Below are positions 57,352 through 62,806 of a stretch of DNA of 62,806 bases, one piece after another. Origin of the DNA: Oscillospiraceae bacterium (GTDB lineage: Bacteria; Bacillota; Clostridia; Oscillospirales; Acutalibacteraceae); the NCBI GenBank assembly GCA_031288555.1, contig JAITRE010000022.1, positions 1 through 62,806 of the forward strand, given 5' to 3'. The translations under genes were made by a program, and so were the position numbers. The notes beneath the pieces were generated by a model. The model saw nothing but the letters and a program-made list of their open reading frames with translations, did not search any database and had not been told where the DNA came from. The stretch's first letter is position 1, and every line of letters begins with the position of its first letter.

Positions 57352-59109
57352 TTGTTGCAAAAAAAACCAGCTAAAAAGAGTCAATCTGTTTTAGCAGGTG
57401 CTTTTATTTTAACAGCAAGCACTATAATTGTTAAAATAATAGGAGCCTGTTTTAAAATACCAATTGGGAAAATACTAGGTGGTGTTGGCAATAGTTATTT
57501 TGAAGCTGCTTATGCACTTTACAATCCTATAGATTCGCTTGCAGTGTCAGGACTCCCAATTGCAGTTTCAAGAACAGTATCTGAAAACGTGGCAAAAAAA
57601 AAGTTTAGTGATGCAAGACTTGTTTATAAAGCTTCTATACCTATATTTTTGGTTACAGGAATACTAGGTTTTTTAGTAATGATGTTTGGGGCTTTTTATT
57701 ATTCAAAACTCATAAATTCTCCTAACGCAATATTTGCCACTTTAACGCTTTCTCCAACTATATTTTTTTCTTGCTTAATGTCAGTTTATAGAGGGTATTA
57801 TCAAGGATTAAGAAATATGGTGCCTACAGCGATTTCAGAAGTTATAGAGGCTTTATCAAAGCTTGTTTTTGGATTATTTTTCGCTTTTGCAATTGTTTTC
57901 TGCGGCATGAATGAATATAAAACTCACAGAACGGTGTTTGGAAAATCTTTTTCATCTGAAAGCTTAGCAGAGAATGCAATTTTACCTTTTGCAGCGTCAG
58001 GAGCAATAGGTGGTATAACTATAGGATCAATAATTGCATTTTTGTTCTTGTTATTCTACTATAAAAAAACAAAAGACGGAATAACAAAGCAAGAATTAAA
58101 AAAATCTCCAAAGTCCAAAAGTTTAAAATCTACTATAAAATTGCTAATAAAACTATCGTTTCCTATTGGACTTGGCGCATTAATCATGAATGTTGGATGT
58201 CTTATAGATACGATTGTTGTTAGAAAACAATTGTACAATATAATGGAAATCTCTTCTAAAAGTCTACTTTTTCTGTACGGAGACAATATTCCGCAAGACA
58301 AAATTGCGTCTGGCCAAGTTCATGAATTTCTTTCGGGATGTTTTGGGTATGTTTCTAGTATAGTCATGCTAATGCCGGGAGTTACTCAGATGTTTGGTAT
58401 AAGCGCATTACCTGCAGTAACAACAGCTTGGGTTTTAAAAGATAAAGAAAAGTTAAAGAAAAATGTGGAGACAATAATTAAAATAACATCAATATTTTCT
58501 ATACCAACTGGTGTAGGACTTTCTATTTTCGGAGGAGAGATATTAAATTTATTATACGGAGGTGCACGATTCAGGGAAGTGAATATAGCTTCGCAAATCA
58601 TTGCAATAATGGGAATAGCAGCAATCTTTACCTCTATGAGCAATCCTCTTTGCAGTATGTTGCAAGCCATTGGTAGAACCGACATACCGGTTAAATTACT
58701 TTTAGTGGGAGTGAGTTTAAAAATTTTTTTTAATTACATATTAGTAGGAACACCTCAAATTAACATAAAGGGGGCGGGGGTCGGGACTTTAATTTGTTAT
58801 AGTTTTGTTTTTATTTCTTCAATATTTTTTCTATGTAAAGAATGCAAGTTTTTATTAAACATTTCATCATTATTTTTAAAACCAATAATAGCTTCAATCG
58901 TTTCGAGCTTTATTTCTTTAAATTTTAATGAAATATTTTTAAAATTAACTTACAGAAATTTATCTATAATTGCAACTTTATTTATTTTTTTAGTAGTTTA
59001 TTTAGCTATGTTGTTTGTTTTAGGAATATTAAAAGCAAGAGACTTATCGTTTTTTAAAACATTAGGCAAAAACAATAAAAACTTACTTTACAAAAGCCCG
59101 CCCTCTTAA
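57352..59109 (+). CDS. SpoVB/MurJ-like polysaccharide flippase (MOP superfamily)
   Basis: 585 residues with about 14 membrane helices. 'LAGAFILTASTIIVKIIGAC' at the start, 'YRGYYQGLRNMVPTAISEVIE' and 'PLCSMLQAIGRTDIPVKLL' are typical of the clostridial SpoVB group, which carries lipid-linked wall or surface-glycan units across the membrane. It may serve as the lipid II flippase of this cell. TTG 57352 or 57355 after 'ggaagtg'. It converges with the secreted-protein gene 27 bases on. Confidence 0.9.
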   Translation: MLQKKPAKKSQSVLAGAFILTASTIIVKIIGACFKIPIGKILGGVGNSYFEAAYALYNPIDSLAVSGLPIAVSRTVSENVAKKKFSDARLVYKASIPIFLVTGILGFLVMMFGAFYYSKLINSPNAIFATLTLSPTIFFSCLMSVYRGYYQGLRNMVPTAISEVIEALSKLVFGLFFAFAIVFCGMNEYKTHRTVFGKSFSSESLAENAILPFAASGAIGGITIGSIIAFLFLLFYYKKTKDGITKQELKKSPKSKSLKSTIKLLIKLSFPIGLGALIMNVGCLIDTIVVRKQLYNIMEISSKSLLFLYGDNIPQDKIASGQVHEFLSGCFGYVSSIVMLMPGVTQMFGISALPAVTTAWVLKDKEKLKKNVETIIKITSIFSIPTGVGLSIFGGEILNLLYGGARFREVNIASQIIAIMGIAAIFTSMSNPLCSMLQAIGRTDIPVKLLLVGVSLKIFFNYILVGTPQINIKGAGVGTLICYSFVFISSIFFLCKECKFLLNISSLFLKPIIASIVSSFISLNFNEIFLKLTYRNLSIIATLFIFLVVYLAMLFVLGILKARDLSFFKTLGKNNKNLLYKSPPS

Positions 59110-59136
59110 AATTGATAGTAGCAATCTTATTTGTTT

Positions 59137-59874
59137 TTAATCGTCGAGATGGGCTGCTATTTGTTGTTGTTGTTGATCGTCGAGATGGGCTGCTATTTGT
59201 TGTTGTTGTTGAAGGTCCCTTATTCTCGAAAGAATATCACCAACACTAACACATTCTACTCCGTAGTCATCTTTACAAATAAAAACCGGTCTTTCATTTT
59301 CCCCTTCTTTTCTTCCTTTATCTTCAGGTATCATAGGTGTATTATAATAGGGAAAAACATCAGAATGAGAAACCACACAATAGTTTCTAAAATTTCCTAA
59401 AACTCTACAATAAGGTTCTTCTAAAAACCCTTCTATTGCTTGTTCTTTCAAGTTTTTTTCCACAAAGTCATCGTTCCACCATTCTTCTTGTATATATATT
59501 TTACTAAACCCTGTCACATACATATCCTTTTCGGCAAGAAACTTTGCTGGTATGCAGAGCATTCTGTCTTTATTTTTATACGGTATGATATCTATAACTA
59601 TGAAATTTTCAGTAAAATCAAGATTACCATAAACACATCCTAATGGCTGTACAATGTGGTCTTTAGTAATTGAGCTATCTTGTTTTTTAAGATCTTCTAA
59701 TAATACAAATTTTTCTAATTTTTTTTCTAATCCAAAATCTTCATCATCAACTTCACAATAAATAGGGATAGAAAACGGCCAGTTATTGTAATACTTTTTT
59801 ATAGCACTCGCAGATATACTTGAAAAAGCTAAGCTTAGCGCAAGAAAACATGACGTAAAAATTTTTTTCTTCAT
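59137..59874 (-). CDS. Secreted protein of the right-end family (copy 1, intact)
   Basis: 245 residues. A Sec signal peptide ends near 'SISASA' (residue 24). The mature domain has no recognised fold; it is rich in aromatic residues ('YYNNWPFSIPIYCEV', 'EEWWNDDFVEKN', 'RVLGNFRNYCVVSHSDVFP') with four Cys after the signal. It ends in two perfect copies of QQQQQIAAHLDD. Copies 2 and 3 lie at 60152-61741 and 62720. The start ATG 59874 follows 'aaagggg'; the open frame upstream contains the promoter and is not coding. The promoter TTGCGA-N18-TATGAT is shared by the family. Function unknown; an exported, perhaps host-exposed, protein. Confidence 0.85.
   Translation of the reverse strand: MKKKIFTSCFLALSLAFSSISASAIKKYYNNWPFSIPIYCEVDDEDFGLEKKLEKFVLLEDLKKQDSSITKDHIVQPLGCVYGNLDFTENFIVIDIIPYKNKDRMLCIPAKFLAEKDMYVTGFSKIYIQEEWWNDDFVEKNLKEQAIEGFLEEPYCRVLGNFRNYCVVSHSDVFPYYNTPMIPEDKGRKEGENERPVFICKDDYGVECVSVGDILSRIRDLQQQQQIAAHLDDQQQQQIAAHLDD
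59140..59211 (-). repeat. Two perfect 36-base coding repeats
   Basis: Units 59140-59175 and 59176-59211 are identical and each encodes QQQQQIAAHLDD, with a (CAA)5 run inside. They form the extreme C-terminus of copy 1, directly before the stop codon. Confidence 0.95.
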
Positions 59875-59928
59875 TTTTAAAAGAACCCCTTTACAATTTT
59901 TTCGTGTACATGACCTTAGTGCAAGTTT

Positions 59929-59958
59929 ATCATAGAGTTTAATATTTTTATGTCGCAA
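59929..59958 (-). promoter_or_regulatory. Promoter of copy 1
   Basis: On the minus strand TTGCGA (59953-59958), 18 bases, TATGAT (59929-59934), about 55 bases before the start codon. The same boxes and spacing precede copies 2 and 3. Confidence 0.75.
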
Positions 59959-60151
59959 TACGTCTGTGTTTTATTAGGTTATTGTAATCAATAAAATATA
60001 AATATACACAGAAAAAGTTAGCATTCTGTTAAAAAAGCTTAAAATTGCTTTTTAAAAATTAGTTAGTTTGTTTGAAAAACGGCTGAATTTAAGAAAAAGT
60101 AACAATTTGTTTTTTATTTTTAAATTTCGCGTAAGTTATAAATTGTACTAA

Positions 60152-61741
60152 TTAAGTGATTGGTTTGTTGCAATGTTTAGACAAATCCATAAAATTGTTT
60201 AACATTGCAGTTAATGTGTTAAAAAACTTTAAAAATTCAGCATCTTTTTCTTGTTTTTTAGGAAATTCTGTATTATTAATGTTGCACCAAGCGCTTTCAA
60301 TTATTTGTTTGTAACATTTTGGTCCTGATATAACATCGTTTATAAATTTTTCATTTCTTCGCAATCAATTATTTTTTCTTTTAAATCGATATTGATCATC
60401 AAAAAAGTTAAGCGCAATTTGAGCTAGAAATTTATATGTTTCTATGTTTTTCATGTCGATGGTATCAACCGTTTTTGTTTGTGTTTTTATGTCTATTTTT
60501 GATGATTGAATAGTGCATATCTCTAATTGCTGCTTAACATATTTAAAATTTTGCTTTTGTTCTTTTAACTCTTCTTCTTTCTGCTTTAATTCTTCTAAAT
60601 TTTTTTCTTGTTGGCTTAAACTCTTTTGAAAATTTTGATTTTGTTCATTTAAATCCCTATTTTCACTTGTCTGATCTTTCATTTTTTATTTTAACTCATT
60701 GCAAACTACTTGCAAATTTTCTAATTCTTCAGTTTTACTCTTGAGCGATAAAATATTTTTTTTAAGATCTTTTTTTCTTTGTTTAGATTCATTCAAAGCC
60801 GCTTCCAGATCTTTTTTCACAACAAATAAATCTTTTCTAAGCTGTTCATTTTTTTTATTTAAAGATTCGATCGTTTCTTCTTTTTTACTAATATCTTGTA
60901 TTTGTTGTTGTTTAAGGCCTTCTATTTCATTAGCATAGGTTCTTTAAAAATTTGAATCTGTTTTTTGCGATAGATTACACAAGTTTTCTTCTTCTTTTCT
61001 TTTTAGTTTTTCTTTTTTATTAACTTCTCCTTCCAATTTTTTTATAGTGTTATTTGAGCCCTTCAACTTAAATAAAGCATCTTCAATGGAAGTGTAAATA
61101 ATTTCTTCGTCCCTTATGTTAATAAAAATCGGTCTTGTAGTTTCTCTTTCTTCTTTTTCTACATCTTCAGACAATATAGCCTCTGATAGCTTATGAAAAA
61201 CATCAAAATGAGAAATTACTAAATAATCTTTAAAGCTTCCAAGAATTCTGCAAACAAAAGATTTTTCATGAAACTCTTTTTTTGTATAATTTATATTTAT
61301 TGCTTTTTCGTATAAACCATTTTCCACAAAGTCATCTTTCCACCATTTTTTTGTACATATATTTTTTTAAACCCTCCTACAAATATATCTCTTCCGTCAA
61401 GAAATTTCGATGGCATACAGAGTCTTCTGTTTCTATCTTTATACAATACGTTTTTAAAACTATAAAAGCTTTAGTAGAAAAAACAAATTTACCCTAAACA
61501 TATTTTAGTGGTTTTATATCAATCTCTTTTTTCAATTGAGTTATCTTTATCTTTTAGCTTTTTAAACGATATAAATCTTCCTAATTTTTTATTTATTCCA
61601 AAATCTTCACCTTCAAACACTTCACAGTAAATAGGAACAGGAAATTCCCAATAGTTGAAATATTTGAAAGCATTTACAGTTACACTTGAAAAAGCTAAGT
61701 TTAGTGCAAGAAAGCATGATGCAAAAATTCTCCTTCTTCAT
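60152..61741 (-). pseudogene. Secreted coiled-coil protein of the right-end family (copy 2, decayed)
   Basis: A remnant of one long gene. The start reads MKK, then a frameshift, then 'IFASCFLALNLAFSS' (the same signal peptide as copies 1 and 3) and a domain homologous to copy 1, broken by a stop near 61530 and further frameshifts (one in an A7 run near 61350). From 61327 one frame continues to 60152 with three in-frame stops: TAA 60944-60946, TAA 60686-60688, TGA 60365-60367. This part holds the homologue of 'RVLGNFRNYCVVSHSDVF' ('RILGSFKDYLVISHFDVF'), then about 200 residues of Glu/Lys/Gln coiled coil and a C-terminal helical domain ('NDVISGPKCYKQIIESAW', 'FFNTLTAMLNNFMDL'). It suggests the ancestral protein had about 530 residues. 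Confidence 0.82.
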
Positions 61742-61798
61742 TATCTAAAAACTCCTTTTTATTGCGTTTCATAGATAAGCAACTTTAACGCTAAGTTT

Positions 61799-61828
61799 AT
61801 CATAGGATTCAAAATTTTTATGTCGCAA
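61799..61828 (-). promoter_or_regulatory. Promoter of copy 2
   Basis: On the minus strand TTGCGA (61823-61828), 18 bases, TATGAT (61799-61804). It is preserved although the gene it serves is broken. Confidence 0.7.
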
Positions 61829-62620
61829 CATGTTTGTATTTTATTAGGTTTATTGTAATTAATAAATTTGAACATAACAGAAAAAGTTAGTGTTTTGTCA
61901 AAAACTTTACAAAAAACTTTAAAATTGATTTTTATAACTTATTTTAAAAATAATTAAGCTGGCAAAATAAAATTTTTAAATTATTTTTAATTTAGAAAAA
62001 CAAAAAACTTCTTAAATTGTAAAATTACTATATTTTAAAATTATAAATTTATATTTTGTTATTCTTTATTTTTTATATTTTCTCACATATAACTAATATT
62101 TTACACATTGCAAGAGCACATATGTTATTTTATAAAAATTTAGTTTTTGCATTTTTATAATTGATTATTGTTTTAAAAGTGGCAAATTTTTATTAGTTTT
62201 TAAGTTCGTTGCTTTGTTGTAATGCATTATTTAAATTTTTTAAAAACAAATATTAAATTTTTTCATGTTTTATGTAACAATTTATTTTTTAAAAGCTTGT
62301 AAGTGTTAAAATTTTAAAAGATTATTTATATAATTTTACATAGATAAATTTTTTATAAACAAAAACTCTGTTATAGTGTTATAGTTTTTAACTGATATTT
62401 TTTACTGTCAAAAAAACTAATTATAAAATTTTATTTAGAAATTTACAGTTGAAAATTTAGAATAAATTATTTTTTTCTTAAATTCAACAATTTTGAATCA
62501 AATTAATTAATTTTTAAAGGGCAATTTTAAAACTTTTCATAAATTTTTTGACATAATACTAATATTTTCCACCACATTAAAATCTATTAATTGTAATAAA
62601 CCCAATAAAATACAAACATG
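61829..62620. other. AT-rich region between divergent copies 2 and 3
   Basis: About 790 bases with no gene. Its two ends carry the conserved upstream block of the family in opposite orientation (to about 61920 on the left, from about 62535 on the right), so the region is bounded by long imperfect inverted repeats. Confidence 0.6.
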
Positions 62621-62650
62621 TTGCGACACAAAAATTTTAAATTCTATGAT
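62621..62650 (+). promoter_or_regulatory. Promoter of copy 3
   Basis: TTGCGA (62621-62626), 18 bases, TATGAT (62645-62650); about 70 bases before the start codon of copy 3. Identical boxes and spacing to copies 1 and 2. Confidence 0.75.
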
Positions 62651-62719
62651 AAATTTAACTAAAAATAAATTTGAGATTATTTTTAAATAAATTTTTTATT
62701 AAAAGGAGTTTTTAAATTA

Positions 62720-62806
62720 ATGAAGAAAAGAATTTTTACATCATGCTTTCTTGCACTAAACTTAGCTTTTTCTAGTGTATCTGCAAATGCTCTTAAATAT
62801 TTTAAT
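62720..62806 (+). CDS. Secreted protein of the right-end family (copy 3, cut by window end)
   Basis: Only 29 codons are in the window. They encode a signal peptide almost identical to copies 1 and 2 ('MKKRIFTSCFLALNLAFSSV', then Ser-Ala-Asn-Ala) and the start of the mature protein, 'LKYFN', matching copy 2's 'FKYFNYW'. 'aaaaggag' precedes the ATG. Read away from copy 2. Whether it carries the coiled coil of copy 2 or the short repeat tail of copy 1 cannot be seen. Confidence 0.85.
   Translation, partial: MKKRIFTSCFLALNLAFSSVSANALKYFN

Noticed and set aside
59140..59211. Direct 36-base repeats as a CRISPR remnant
   Set aside because: The units are contiguous without spacers and code in frame to a stop codon; no cas gene is near.
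59875..59958. N-terminal extension of secreted copy 1 from an upstream TTG
   Set aside because: It would start inside the -35 box and place 28 charged residues before a clean signal peptide; the other copies start at the MKK codon.
60365..60367. TGA read as an amino acid (altered genetic code)
   Set aside because: Housekeeping genes here use no internal TGA, and the same remnant also has TAA stops and frameshifts, so ordinary decay explains it.
60699..60938. Plus-strand frame with Ser/Phe/Leu-rich product
   Set aside because: It is the complement of the coiled-coil part of the copy 2 pseudogene.
61799..62650. Inverted repeats around 61.8-62.65 kb as ends of an insertion sequence
   Set aside because: No transposase or target duplication is present, and the repeats are explained as duplicated upstream regions of divergent gene copies.

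Overview
The window comes from an AT-rich, low-GC Firmicute of the class Clostridia. The evidence is the gene set: dipicolinate synthase dpaA/dpaB, a yabP-yabQ-ftsB/divIC-yabR sporulation block, a CIRCE-controlled hrcA-grpE-dnaK-dnaJ operon, pyruvate:ferredoxin oxidoreductase, AddB and a DegV protein. Long gene-poor spacers, fragmented ribosomal clusters, several decaying or de-catalysed genes and a set of exported, host-facing-looking proteins suggest a host-associated lineage with a reduced genome, such as the Oscillospiraceae-type endosymbionts of gut protists. That placement is inference; there is no 16S gene here.

Layout. 1-0.46 kb: 3' end of an Rpn-type nuclease/transposase gene and its terminator. 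1.2-5.6 kb: an HD protein, then infA-rpmJ-rpsM-rpsK-rpsD-rpoA, without map/adk/secY before it or rplQ after it. 6.2-12.5 kb: CorA, an M23 peptidase, a C-terminally shortened SDR, a membrane-anchored GT8 glycosyltransferase, an amidohydrolase-fold protein that has lost its metal ligands, and an S1 protein. 12.7-14.3 kb: ftsB-like, yabQ, yabP. 14.5-19.5 kb: CIRCE and hrcA-grpE-dnaK-dnaJ. 19.7-24.5 kb: a small exported protein, rpmE, a YigZ protein, dnaG, rpoD. 24.6-27.9 kb: dpaB-dpaA and murC. 28-33 kb: a small orphan, a two-component pair, two further surface GT8 paralogues, tRNA-Pro. 33.3-38.3 kb: PFOR, a double-glycine-leader peptide, thymidylate kinase. 38.3-47.5 kb: a foldase-like lipoprotein, an alanine/Na+ symporter, DegV, a VanY-type carboxypeptidase, a Na/Pi cotransporter, a GHL10 glycoside hydrolase. 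48.1-54.5 kb: tRNA-Arg, addB and, convergent, three genes for an acetamido-sugar pathway. 55-59.1 kb: a calpain-like protease behind a Nif11-type double-glycine leader, rnhB, a SpoVB/MurJ-like flippase. 59.1-62.8 kb: three copies (one intact, one pseudogene, one cut by the window end) of a secreted-protein family that share an upstream promoter block.

How the parts fit. Most genes are housekeeping: translation, transcription, replication and repair, envelope synthesis, anaerobic pyruvate oxidation and chaperones. On top lies a thin layer of proteins predicted to leave the cytoplasm: the calpain-like protease and other double-glycine-leader candidates, GT8 enzymes anchored on the outer face, and the Sec-exported family at the right end. 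No dedicated exporter is encoded here. I regard this layer as the most likely place for undescribed biology, possibly effectors acting on a host, but their function is inferred only from sequence features.
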